From Pseudobythopirellula maris (GTDB lineage: Bacteria > Planctomycetota > Planctomycetia > Pirellulales > Lacipirellulaceae), in NCBI RefSeq assembly GCF_007859945.1, contig NZ_SJPQ01000005.1, forward strand, positions 1 to 64,000: 64,000 bases of DNA. The letters run 5' to 3'. The stretch's first letter is position 1. The number at the start of each line of letters is the position of its first letter. The notes under the pieces were generated by a model. It ran no database searches. It saw only the letters and a program-made list of their open reading frames with translations, and had not been told where the DNA came from. Below, piece by piece: positions 8,741-17,084 of this stretch. A program made the position numbers and the translations under genes.

Positions 8741-8787
8741 GATTGCAAATTGAAAAATTTCAAATTTGCAGTTTTCAATTTGCAATC
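8741..8787. repeat. 16-bp inverted repeat with A+T-rich arms
   Basis: GATTGCAAATTGAAAA (8741-8756) is matched exactly by its reverse complement at 8772-8787, with a 15-base loop. It lies in the spacer before the DUF971 gene and is strikingly A+T-rich for this genome. It resembles the short dispersed inverted repeats in other spacers here; terminator or mRNA-stability roles are possible. Confidence 0.75.
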
Positions 8788-8801
8788 AGATACGAAAGCC
8801 G

Positions 8802-9122
8802 ATGCTGCTTCCCACCACGATCGAACGCTTAGCCGAAAACCGCCTGCGGATCGAGTGGTCCGACGGCCAGTCGCGCGACTACACGGCGGCCGAGCTGCGT
8901 GCCGAGTGCCCCTGCGCCAGTTGCAAGGAGAAGCACGGCCCGAAGCCTGCTCCCGACCCGATGCAGCTCACGGTGCTCTCGGCGGACGAGGCGCGGCCGT
9001 TGACGATCGTCGGCATGCGGCCGGTCGGTTCGTACGCCTACCACGTCGACTTCAGCGACGGCCACAGCACGGGGCTCTACACGTTTGAGAAGTTGCACGA
9101 GCTGGGCGAAGCGGTTGGCTGA
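8802..9122 (+). CDS. DUF971 family protein
   Basis: 106 aa. It shows the DUF971 / gamma-butyrobetaine-hydroxylase N-terminal-like fold: LRIEWSDGQSRDY, a CPCASC cysteine cluster, a GSYAYHVDFSDGHSTGLY strand pair and YTFEKLHEL at the end. The cysteines may bind zinc. DUF971 proteins often neighbour or fuse to the Mrp/ApbC iron-sulfur carrier, so a part in Fe-S metabolism is possible, but no such gene is next to it here. The ATG at 8802 is chosen over an in-frame ATG at 8766 because the latter lies inside the inverted repeat. Confidence 0.78.
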   Translation: MLLPTTIERLAENRLRIEWSDGQSRDYTAAELRAECPCASCKEKHGPKPAPDPMQLTVLSADEARPLTIVGMRPVGSYAYHVDFSDGHSTGLYTFEKLHELGEAVG

Positions 9123-9131
9123 GCCGGCCGA

Positions 9132-10997
9132 TCACTCGGCGGGCGCTTCGTCCGTCGGAGCTTCGGTCGTCGGCTCCTGGGCCGCGTCCTGTTCGGCGGG
9201 GGCGCCTTGGCTGACTGCCGTGTCGGCCGGCTCGTCGGCAGGCTCGTCGGCTGGCTCGTCGGCCGCCTCATCCGCCGGGGCTTCTTCCTCGGCGGCGGGC
9301 GCCGCGCCATCGCCGAGGTTGGGCAGTCCCGGGATCGCCGCGCCGGGCATGGTGAACGACGCCTCGGCTTGTCCGGTCTCCGCGTCTTCGGGCGTCTTCT
9401 TCGTGATCACGTCGTCCAGGCCGAGGCGGATTTTCTGGAACACGTCGTTCGCGATCACGTAGTACCAGTCGCCGAACCGGTCGTTGAGCGCCTCGACGCG
9501 AGCGCGGCCGGCGGCCAGCTTGTTGTCGTACTCTTGCTGGCGGCGGGCGTTGCGCTTCTCGGCCTCGCGGCGGGCGACCAACGCGGGGTCTTCCTCCTGA
9601 GATGCTTCCTCTCCGGTCGCTTCTTCCGAAGCAGCTTCGTCGGCAGGGTCGTCGTCGGCAGAGTCGCCATCAGCAGAGTCGTCATCAGCAGAGTCGCCAT
9701 CAGCAGAGCCGTCTTCGTCCGAGGCCTCTTCGCCATTGCCCTCGGAGGTCTCATCGGATTCCCCGGCGGCGGGCGCCTCGGGCAGCTCCTCGAGTTCCGG
9801 CTTGGTGACCAAGTCTTCGTTGAAGCGGGCCATCACGAACAGGTAGCGGTTCACGCTATCCTCGGCCGCCTCGCCGTCGTCGCCCTCGGGGGCCGACTCG
9901 CCGCCGGAGGCCGAGAGTTGCAGGTTGCCGAACCGCAGCACGTACTCCACGCCGTCCTTGAGTGTGAGCACGGCCTGGCCCTCGCTCGAGAGGATCTCGG
10001 CCCCGCCGTCGTCACTCGGCACGGGGGCGTAGCCGTGCGTCATGAGATTGAGGACCGACTCCTGCTTTTCGAGGAAGTCGGCGCCCGCCTTGAGCGTGGC
10101 GCTGAGGCCCTCGGGCTTCTTCTCGACGTCGACGATCTTCAGGTCGTCCAGGGCGGTCTTGAGCTCGTCGAGCTTCTCGTCGTTGAGCCGCTCGTCGGCG
10201 GCCAGCTCGAAGGGCTCGTACTCGCGGCTCTCGGGGTTGAACCGCTCGAGGCTCACGGCGCTCCACGCGCTCTCGCCGTCGTCGTACGCCAGCACCGCCT
10301 TGCCGCGGCGGTCCCAGTCGATGCTCGGCTGCATGCCCTGCATGACCAGCTCGGCGGTGTAGTCGTCGAGCGCCACTTCGCCGAGGTCGAACGGGTTGAG
10401 CTTCAGCAGGTCGTCTTCGATCCAGTCCTCGAACGTCGTGGAGAGACGCTCCGGGTCGATCTCGACGATGTAAACCACGTCTTGGTTGGCGCTGCGCACG
10501 TAGCGCTGGCCGGGGGCGTCTTTCACTTCGGAGCCGATGATCAGGTCGACCAGCTCGTCGCCGTTGTCCTTGGCGAGCACCACCCGGGCGCCGACGCCCT
10601 GTTGGCCGATCTCGATGTTCGAGAGCGGGTCGACCACGCCCAGGCTGGCGTGGTCGGCGGCGCTGCTGCTGGCGACGCGCAAGATCTCGCGGTCCATCAC
10701 CTCGGAGGTCGCCTCGGCCATCTGCCGCTCGGCGTCGGACGGGTAACCCCCCTTGGACGGGATGACCCACACGCCGTCTTGTTGGGCGACCTCGAACTCG
10801 CGGAGCGTGGCGGTCTCGGCGTCGAAGCGGGTGATCGTGAGCGACTTGGCCTCCTCGGGCAGGAACGCCCGGGTGAGCGGCTTGCCGATCAGGGCGTCGA
10901 CGTTGTAGTCGGCCGACTGCGGCCTGGTGACGAAGGCGAGCAGCACCGCCGCCAACGCGGCGGCGACGAAGGTGAGCGTTTTGGTGGTCTCGGTCAT
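9132..10997 (-). CDS. DUF4340 domain protein, auxiliary component of the GldG-type ABC system
   Basis: About 621 aa from ATG 10997. An N-terminal membrane anchor (TLTFVAAALAAVLLAF, residues about 7-25) is followed by beta-rich DUF4340 repeats: DGVWVIPSKGGYPSD, LVDLIIGSEV, RYVRSANQDVVYIVEID. The second half is very acidic and low in complexity: Asp/Ala/Ser/Glu repeats near 430-480, and Ala/Asp/Glu/Pro repeats at the end (ADEPADEPADEPAD). It is third in a minus-strand operon after the ATPase (14006) and the permease-GldG fusion (11098), an order typical of gliding-motility-type ABC exporters. Most of the protein is probably periplasmic. Function in planctomycetes is unknown. Confidence 0.82.
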   Translation of the reverse strand: MTETTKTLTFVAAALAAVLLAFVTRPQSADYNVDALIGKPLTRAFLPEEAKSLTITRFDAETATLREFEVAQQDGVWVIPSKGGYPSDAERQMAEATSEVMDREILRVASSSAADHASLGVVDPLSNIEIGQQGVGARVVLAKDNGDELVDLIIGSEVKDAPGQRYVRSANQDVVYIVEIDPERLSTTFEDWIEDDLLKLNPFDLGEVALDDYTAELVMQGMQPSIDWDRRGKAVLAYDDGESAWSAVSLERFNPESREYEPFELAADERLNDEKLDELKTALDDLKIVDVEKKPEGLSATLKAGADFLEKQESVLNLMTHGYAPVPSDDGGAEILSSEGQAVLTLKDGVEYVLRFGNLQLSASGGESAPEGDDGEAAEDSVNRYLFVMARFNEDLVTKPELEELPEAPAAGESDETSEGNGEEASDEDGSADGDSADDDSADGDSADDDPADEAASEEATGEEASQEEDPALVARREAEKRNARRQQEYDNKLAAGRARVEALNDRFGDWYYVIANDVFQKIRLGLDDVITKKTPEDAETGQAEASFTMPGAAIPGLPNLGDGAAPAAEEEAPADEAADEPADEPADEPADTAVSQGAPAEQDAAQEPTTEAPTDEAPAE

Positions 10998-11097
10998 CTT
11001 TGGTCTTCGATCAGTTTGTCTGAATACGATTCGAAGCTGGTTGGCGAGCCGCAAGCCCTCCTGCGGCGGGCTTGCGGCTCGCCTTGTTGCGTTGGGT

Positions 11098-13881
11098 CTA
11101 GGTCGTTGTTTCTGCTTTGGCGAACCTCAGCCGGGTGTTCGCCACGCCCTCACGCTCGCTCTCGCGGCGGTGGAAGTAGACCAGCAGCGCGAGCAAGATC
11201 GGCAGGATCGGCGGGAGCACCACGGCGGCGAATTTGTAGAAGTCTTGCACGCCGCGGATCTGGGCCGACAAGGCGCGTTCGCTCTCGCGGACCTGGCGGT
11301 CGCGTTGCTTCTCGAGCTCGGCCACCTTCACGTCGCGCACGCGTCCCAGGCGGATGCGGGCTTGCTCGATCATCTGCCGCCGGGCCACGGGGTTCAGGTC
11401 GGTGCGGCTCTCGATCTGAGCGATCTTGTCGGTGAACTCCTTCTGGGCGGCGCTGATCTGCACGGTGGCCTGCTCGACAAACTTCTCGCGTTCCTTGAGG
11501 GCCTCGTCGCGGTACTCGAGCGTGGCGTCTTCGATCTTGGCGAGGATGCGGTGCGAGTGCTCGCGTTTGCGGACCTCGAGGAAGCGGTCGTCGCCCGCCA
11601 GCGAGTCGAGCGTGTTGAGCACGAGCGCCACGTTCTGGAAGTTCCACTCCACCAGCGCGTCGTCGTCCGTGCCGATCTCGCGGATCGCGAAGAAGGCGTC
11701 GGCCAGGCAGTCGATGTCGGTCACCACAACAACGTTCAGCTCGGCCACCTCCTCGGCGGGGGCGTCGGCGGCGTCCGCCTTGTCTTCTTCGCCTTCGGCC
11801 ACGTTGTCGAGCGTCTCGAGCGACAGCTCCTCGGCGCTCTTCGGCTTGCCCTCGATGCGGGCCGCGACGATGTAGTTCTGCCCCGTGCGAACCTGCCGCA
11901 GGATGGCGCCGCCCGATCGCGAGGCGAGCTGCAGGTCGTCGACCGTGATCGTGCCGGTCTGGTTGCCGGTCACGGCGAGCGGGGTGAACTCGGTCGGAGC
12001 CCCGTCCTTGTGGGTGATCGAGCCGGCGATCAGCAGCAGGGTCTCACGCAGCCCGGAGACGATCGGGTCGTCGGGGCTGAACGGGTTGATCGCGCCGTTG
12101 CCCTCGCCGATGAAGATCCACTGCGCGTCGACGAACGACCCGGCCCCCGGGTAGGGGTTGTACTGCTGCCAGATGAGCTCGTCGCCGCGCATCCGCACGC
12201 CGAGCAGGTTCCAGAGCTGCTGGATGTCGCCCTTCGGCTCGGGGGGCCCGCCGCCGCCGAACATGCCCATCATGCCGCCGCCGGCGGGCGGGTTCGGCTG
12301 GGCCGTGCCGACCACGTTGGGCCAGAAGTTGGGCAGCGGGAACGGGTCTTCGAACACCGCGGTCGGCTGGCCGTTGCGAACGGCCTCGACAAAGTGGTCC
12401 ATCTCCTCCGGACGCAGCGACGAGGGCTGCACGGCGAGCAACACGTCGAACTTCTCGGTGATCGGCGTCGAGGGGTCGACCTCGACCACGTCGTACTGCT
12501 TCTTGAGCTCGCGGATCAGCTGGGTCTCGGGCGTGGAGCCTTGCATCGAGAAGCCGCCGTTGAGGTTCACCTTCGTCTTCAGCACGCCCACACGCTTGCG
12601 CTCCTGCTGGGCCACGGTGGTGATCGACCTGACGAGCTCGTACTCGATCGGGATCCCCTTATCGAGGAACGGGATCACGACCTTGTCCAATCCGCTGGAG
12701 AAAGCGGCGCCGAGGAAGATCTCTTCCTGGCTGCGGCCGCCGCGGCTCTTGGTGCTCACCTCACGCGGCTCGATGCCGTAGGTCCGCTCGGCGAGCGAGG
12801 CCTCTTCGCTGAAGTTCTCGACCTCGTGCTTGGAGACCTGGATCTTGCCGCCCGAGATCGAGGAGAGCTCCGAGAGCGTGGCGAGCAGGTCGCGTTTCTG
12901 TGCGGCGTACTCGGCCGGCACGCTGGGGCTCACGTAAACGTCGACCCGGATCGGGCTGACGTCCTCGTCGTTCCCCAGGTCGCGGACAAGTTGCACGGTG
13001 CGGTCGGAGAGCGAGTTGAGCTGCTCAACGGTGAGGTCTTGGCGCCACAGGTCGTGGGTCGAGAGCACGGTGTTGAGCGCCGCCACGACAACCAGCATGC
13101 AGAGGGTGCGGGCCAGGAAGTGGCCCCCCTTCGCCTCGCCGTCCTCGCCGCCGGCCCAGTGCCGCTTGCCGATCAGCACCACGCTCACGTAGAGCATCAC
13201 CACGACGATGCTGAGGAAGTAGCTCACCGAGCTGAGGCTGATCACGCCGCGCTCGAAGTCGGCGAACTGCTCGACCACGCTCCACTGGCGGATGGTTTGG
13301 GCCACGGCCGGATTGCGGACCACCAGGTCGGCCACGCCGAACAACGCGAGCGGCGAGTTGAGCAGCACGCCGAGGATGAAGCCGACCGTGAGGTTGCTGG
13401 TGAGGAACGACGCGACCATGCCGATCGACAGCATCGCGAGGCCGACGAACCAGTAGCCGATGTAGGAGCCGACAAAGAGCCCCGCGTCGGGCGTGCCCAA
13501 TCCCCAACTGAAGACCAGGAAGATCGAGAACATCGAGAACAGCAGCGCCACGCTGTAGATCGCCACGCCGGCCAGGTACTTGCCGACCACCACGTCGAGG
13601 TCGTCGGCCGGCAGGGTGAGCAGCAGCTCGTCCGTCCCCTGGCGCCGCTCCTCGGCCCAGGTGCTCATCGTGATCGCCGGGATGTAGACCAGCAGGATGA
13701 ACGGCATCCAGCGGCTCAGCTGGTCGAGGTTCGCCAGGTTGTTGCCGAAGAACTCGGGCGGCCAGAACGCCGCCAGCGAGCTGAGCATGACGAACACGCA
13801 GATAAACACGTACCCGGTCGGGTTCGAGAAATAGCTGACGAAGTCGCGTTTGAAGATCGCTTTCAAAACCGTGAGGTTCAT
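11098..13881 (-). CDS. ABC-2 permease fused to GldG-like periplasmic domain
   Basis: 927 aa. Residues 1-250 form a GldF-like ABC-2 permease: FKRDFVSYFSNPTGYVF, then STWAEERRQGTDELLLTLP, with about six membrane spans. A GldG/DUF4350-like region (about 290-830) follows: RVDVYVSPSVPAEY, LDKVVIPFLDKGIPIEYEL, DVLLAVQPSSLRPEEMDHF and a Gly/Met/Pro-rich loop GGGMMGMFGGGGPPEP. Near the end is a charged coiled-coil-like stretch and a final span (FAAVVLPPILPILLALLVYF). In Bacteroidetes gliding genes gldF and gldG are separate; here they are one chain. It works with the ATPase encoded 124 bp upstream and the DUF4340 protein downstream. The substrate is unknown; motility or exopolymer export are guesses. 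Confidence 0.86.
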   Translation of the reverse strand: MNLTVLKAIFKRDFVSYFSNPTGYVFICVFVMLSSLAAFWPPEFFGNNLANLDQLSRWMPFILLVYIPAITMSTWAEERRQGTDELLLTLPADDLDVVVGKYLAGVAIYSVALLFSMFSIFLVFSWGLGTPDAGLFVGSYIGYWFVGLAMLSIGMVASFLTSNLTVGFILGVLLNSPLALFGVADLVVRNPAVAQTIRQWSVVEQFADFERGVISLSSVSYFLSIVVVMLYVSVVLIGKRHWAGGEDGEAKGGHFLARTLCMLVVVAALNTVLSTHDLWRQDLTVEQLNSLSDRTVQLVRDLGNDEDVSPIRVDVYVSPSVPAEYAAQKRDLLATLSELSSISGGKIQVSKHEVENFSEEASLAERTYGIEPREVSTKSRGGRSQEEIFLGAAFSSGLDKVVIPFLDKGIPIEYELVRSITTVAQQERKRVGVLKTKVNLNGGFSMQGSTPETQLIRELKKQYDVVEVDPSTPITEKFDVLLAVQPSSLRPEEMDHFVEAVRNGQPTAVFEDPFPLPNFWPNVVGTAQPNPPAGGGMMGMFGGGGPPEPKGDIQQLWNLLGVRMRGDELIWQQYNPYPGAGSFVDAQWIFIGEGNGAINPFSPDDPIVSGLRETLLLIAGSITHKDGAPTEFTPLAVTGNQTGTITVDDLQLASRSGGAILRQVRTGQNYIVAARIEGKPKSAEELSLETLDNVAEGEEDKADAADAPAEEVAELNVVVVTDIDCLADAFFAIREIGTDDDALVEWNFQNVALVLNTLDSLAGDDRFLEVRKREHSHRILAKIEDATLEYRDEALKEREKFVEQATVQISAAQKEFTDKIAQIESRTDLNPVARRQMIEQARIRLGRVRDVKVAELEKQRDRQVRESERALSAQIRGVQDFYKFAAVVLPPILPILLALLVYFHRRESEREGVANTRLRFAKAETTT

Positions 13882-14005
13882 GGGCGGGAACTTCCGTTTC
13901 TCGGTCGGGGGGGCTCGGCGGAGAGGGGGGGCGCCGCTCGCGGGGCGTCCGCCTGCCTCGGCCGGAGGGGAGGGGATAAGTGCTGTTAAGTCGCGAGCGG
14001 AGTCA

Positions 14006-14776
14006 TCAGCCCTTGCTCGCGCCGGTGAGTTCGTGGAAACGCTCGTCGAGCGAGTCGACCCCTTCGGCCAGTTGGGCCGGGGTCCCGTCGAACGCCACGC
14101 GTCCCTCGTTGATGAAGATCACGCGGTTGCACATCGCTTCGACCTCTTGAAGGATGTGGGTGCTCAGCAGCACGGTCTTCGTGGCGCCCAGCTCGCGGAT
14201 GAGTTTTCTCACCTCGCGGATCTGATTCGGGTCGAGGCCGGCCGTGGGCTCGTCGAGGATCAGCACGTCCGGCTCGTGCAGCAGCACCTGGGCCATGCCG
14301 ACCCGCTGGCGGTAACCCTTCGACAATTTGCCGATCGGCTTTCCGATGACGGATTCGAGGCGGCATTGGCTCACGACCGCGTCGATGCGGTCCCTGAGCT
14401 TCTGGCCGGTGATGCGCCGAGCCTCGCCAAAGAACTTCAGCAGCGAGCGGGGCGTCATGTCCGGGTAAAGCGGGCCGTTCTCGGGCAAGTAGCCGAGGCG
14501 TTTGGAGCCCTCGATGCGGTCGGTCGCCATGTTGAAGCCGGCCACACGAGACACCCCGGTCGAGGGCGCCAGGTAGCCGGTGAGCAGCTTCATCGTGGTG
14601 CTCTTGCCGGCCCCGTTCGGGCCGAGGAACGCCGCCACCTCGCCGCGCCGCACCTGGAAGGAGACGTCACGCGTGGCGGCGAAATCGCCGTAGAACTTCG
14701 ACAGGCCGTCCGCCTCGATCATCGACTCGGCTGGGTCGCTGAGGGGAACGAAATTGTCTTGGGCCGCGGTGGCCAT
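14006..14776 (-). CDS. ABC transporter ATP-binding protein (GldA-like)
   Basis: 256 aa from ATG 14776; the open frame continues upstream but only as low-complexity antisense of the spacer. Motifs in order: Walker A GPNGAGKS, Q-loop region YLPENGPLYPDMT, signature LSKGYRQRVG, Walker B VLILDEP with D-loop SAGLD-like TAGLDP, and H-switch STHIL. It is the nucleotide-binding subunit for the permease-GldG fusion that follows after 124 bp, then the DUF4340 protein: a complete three-gene ABC-2 operon. The N-terminal 20 residues before the ABC core are unremarkable. Confidence 0.92.
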   Translation of the reverse strand: MATAAQDNFVPLSDPAESMIEADGLSKFYGDFAATRDVSFQVRRGEVAAFLGPNGAGKSTTMKLLTGYLAPSTGVSRVAGFNMATDRIEGSKRLGYLPENGPLYPDMTPRSLLKFFGEARRITGQKLRDRIDAVVSQCRLESVIGKPIGKLSKGYRQRVGMAQVLLHEPDVLILDEPTAGLDPNQIREVRKLIRELGATKTVLLSTHILQEVEAMCNRVIFINEGRVAFDGTPAQLAEGVDSLDERFHELTGASKG

Positions 14777-15087
14777 CTGGACTGCTCCGAGCGAATCAGG
14801 GGGAAAACTTGGGGGGACGATTCGGGGTCTTATCTCGCCGCACCGCAACGACTTGCGGGCCTTCGGCCCAGGGAGTCGTTGCAACTGGGAAGGTAACCGC
14901 TTGGCCCGCCGCACGCCATCCCTGCCCGAGGGGCGGGGGGAATGCACGGGCGCGGGCCGTACGCCCGCACAACGCGCGTACGCGTGCGCGGAGCAAATAG
15001 TTCGCCCGGCTTTCAAAAAAGCCCCGCTGAAAAGCGACCATGCAGCCGGAGTGAGCTCTCCCTCGGTGCGCCCGAACTTCCCAGCAG

Positions 15088-15187
15088 GGTGGCGGGGGCG
15101 CACCGCGATAGCGGAAGCCCCCGGGCCTTCGAGACCGTGTTTCCATCGCACGGGGGCTTCCGCTGCGCGGTGCGCCCCCGCCACCCC
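15088..15187. repeat. Paired-hairpin inverted repeat (REP/BIME-like)
   Basis: In the 465-bp spacer 14777-15241, about 36-bp arms at 15088-15124 and 15151-15187 are inverted and nearly identical (GGGTGGCGGGGGCGCACCGC... against its complement), with a 26-base centre. Each arm is itself a bulged hairpin (GGGGGC-gca-CCGC-loop-GCGG-aa-GCCCCC). Paired small hairpins in inverse orientation are the form of REP doublets. The rest of the spacer holds no supported gene; it separates the starts of the ABC ATPase gene and the 3' end of nadB. Confidence 0.8.
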
Positions 15188-15241
15188 AGAGGCCCGCCAC
15201 AACAGCGGTTCCCACTCCCGTCAGTTCGGCGCACCGGCGGT

Positions 15242-16903
15242 TCAGTTGGCGAGCGGGTCGCTTACCAGCGGGCCGTCGCTGAGCTCGGGGCCCGCATCGC
15301 TGCGGACAATCTCGATCCGCCGACGCCACGCGGCGTTGTCGGACTCCGGGAAGTCGCTTCGCAGGTGGACGCCGCGCGACTCGGTGCGTCGGCGCGCCGC
15401 GGCGATCAGCAGCTCGGCGACCATCAGCATGTTCTGCAGCTCCCAGCCCTCGGGGTCGCCGAGTTGACGGGCGAGGGCGTACTGCTTCCAGCGGTCGATG
15501 TTCTCGGCCGCCTCGGCGAGCGATTCCTCCGACCGCCAGACCCCCGCCGCGCGCCACATCAGGCTCTTGAGCGAATTGCGCACGTCGGCCAGGTCGAGCC
15601 ACGCGTGCGACTCCTCGAGCGGAGGGTTCTCGAGCGCCGCCGCTTGGTAGCGGTCGGGCTCGGTGAGCGCGGCGGCCGAGGCGCCGGCGCCCGCGCGGGC
15701 GCCGTACACCAGGCCCTCTAGCAAGCTGTTCGAGGCGAGCCGGTTGGCGCCGTGCAAGCCGCTGCTGGTCGCCTCGCCGGCGGCCCACAGGCCGGGGAGC
15801 GAGGTCGCGCCCTGCTCGTCGACCTTCACGCCGCCGAGCATGTAATGGGCCCCGGGCCGGACCGGGATCAGCTCCTCGGTCACGTCGATGCCGAACTCGA
15901 GGCACGCCTTCGCGATGCCGGGGAAGCGGCCGCGGATGAACTCGGCGCCGAGCAGACGCATGTCGAGGTAAACGCAGGAGTGCTTAGTCTTTTCCATCTG
16001 GGCGACGATCGAGCGGCTCACCACGTCGCGCGGCGCCAGCTCGGCCCGCTCGTCGTAGTCCGGCATGAAGCGGTGGTCGTTGCAGTCGACCAGGTGGGCG
16101 CCCTCGCCGCGGATCGCCTCGGTGATCAGGCTGCGGCTCGATCCGGCGATGTAGAGCACGGTGGGGTGGAACTGCATGAACTCCATGTCGGCCAGCACGG
16201 CGCCCGCGCGGTAAGCGATGGCGTGGCCGTCGCCGGTCGCCACGCGCGGGTTGGTCGTCTCGCGGTAGAGCTGGCCCGCGCCGCCGGTGGCGAGGATCGT
16301 TTGTTTGGCCCACACGAAGGTCTTGCCGTGGTTGGGGTTCCAGACGAGGGCGCCGCGGCAAACCCCCTCGCTTGTCAGCAGATCGATCGTGAACGTGTCT
16401 TGCCAGATCTGGGCGCCGAGCGTCTCGCGGGCGTGGTGGATCATGGCGCGCATGATCTCCTGGCCGGTGGCGTCGCCGAGGGCGTGGGCGATGCGGCGGT
16501 GGCTGTGGCCCCCCTCGCGGCCGAGGAGCAACTCGCCCTCGGGGTTCTCGTCGAACTCGGCGCCCCAGGTGATCAGCTCATTGATGAGCCGCGGCGCCTC
16601 GCGCACCACGCTCTCGACAACCGCCGGGTCGCACAGCTCGGCTCCGGCGGCGAGGGTGTCGCTCGTGTGGCTGTCGAAATTGTCCTCGGGGTCGAGCACG
16701 CCGGCGATGCCGCCCTGGGCGTAGGAGCTGTTGGACTCGCGCATGCGGTCCTTGGTGACGATCAGCAGCGAGAGGCTCGGGTCGACCTCCGTCGCCGCCC
16801 GCAGGCCCGCGATGCCGCCGCCGATCACCAGCACGTCGACGAATTGGTGGGGGATCCGCTTCGGGTGGAATGCGGCCAGGTAGCGGGGGTCGGGAGTCGC
16901 CAT
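15242..16903 (-). CDS. nadB: L-aspartate oxidase
   Basis: 553 aa from ATG 16903, a normal length. NadB oxidises L-aspartate to iminoaspartate with FAD in the first step of de novo NAD synthesis. Motifs: dinucleotide-binding VIGGGIAGLRAA near residue 27, the NSSYAQGGIAGV substrate/FAD loop, EGGHSHRRIAHA, MEFMQFHPT, and the C-terminal RPGAHYMLGGVKVD plus GLHGANRLASNSLLEG that separate the succinate-dehydrogenase/NadB flavoprotein family. NadB rather than SdhA is favoured by length and by lack of an adjacent iron-sulfur subunit. nadA and nadC are not in the window. A perfect TATAAT (minus strand) lies 64 bp upstream. Confidence 0.93.
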   Translation of the reverse strand: MATPDPRYLAAFHPKRIPHQFVDVLVIGGGIAGLRAATEVDPSLSLLIVTKDRMRESNSSYAQGGIAGVLDPEDNFDSHTSDTLAAGAELCDPAVVESVVREAPRLINELITWGAEFDENPEGELLLGREGGHSHRRIAHALGDATGQEIMRAMIHHARETLGAQIWQDTFTIDLLTSEGVCRGALVWNPNHGKTFVWAKQTILATGGAGQLYRETTNPRVATGDGHAIAYRAGAVLADMEFMQFHPTVLYIAGSSRSLITEAIRGEGAHLVDCNDHRFMPDYDERAELAPRDVVSRSIVAQMEKTKHSCVYLDMRLLGAEFIRGRFPGIAKACLEFGIDVTEELIPVRPGAHYMLGGVKVDEQGATSLPGLWAAGEATSSGLHGANRLASNSLLEGLVYGARAGAGASAAALTEPDRYQAAALENPPLEESHAWLDLADVRNSLKSLMWRAAGVWRSEESLAEAAENIDRWKQYALARQLGDPEGWELQNMLMVAELLIAAARRRTESRGVHLRSDFPESDNAAWRRRIEIVRSDAGPELSDGPLVSDPLAN

Positions 16904-16966
16904 GTAGGGTCTCTGACGTTCGTGACGGCCGTCCGCTGGGGGCCGGAACGCCGTCGGGTTGCGAGA

Positions 16967-16972
16967 ATTATA
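16967..16972 (-). promoter_or_regulatory. Candidate -10 element for nadB
   Basis: The minus strand reads GCCCTATAATTC, a perfect TATAAT 64 bp before the nadB ATG. No good -35 is seen at 16-18 bp. The same CCCTATAAT string occurs before the gene at 18185-22072, supporting a shared promoter form. Confidence 0.45.
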
Positions 16973-16999
16973 GGGCAATCGCCCTTGCCGACGGGAGGC

Positions 17000-17027
17000 G
17001 TGACGGGTGGCCGGTTTAGAATACAAT
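17000..17027 (+). promoter_or_regulatory. Candidate promoter for the secreted esterase gene
   Basis: GTGACG (17000-17005) and TACAAT (17022-17027) are separated by 16 bp, a fair housekeeping-sigma match, 57 bp before the ATG at 17085. It is divergent from the nadB -10 element in the same 181-bp spacer. Confidence 0.35.
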
Positions 17028-17084
17028 GGTAGGTATTCACGCCCGCGGCGATAACCCGCCCGGCCCCTCTCTTCGGGATCCCCC

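Noticed and set aside
9207-13989. Long plus-strand frames opposite the ABC operon
   Set aside because: His/Arg/Leu-rich shadows of the minus-strand genes, with no conserved motif.
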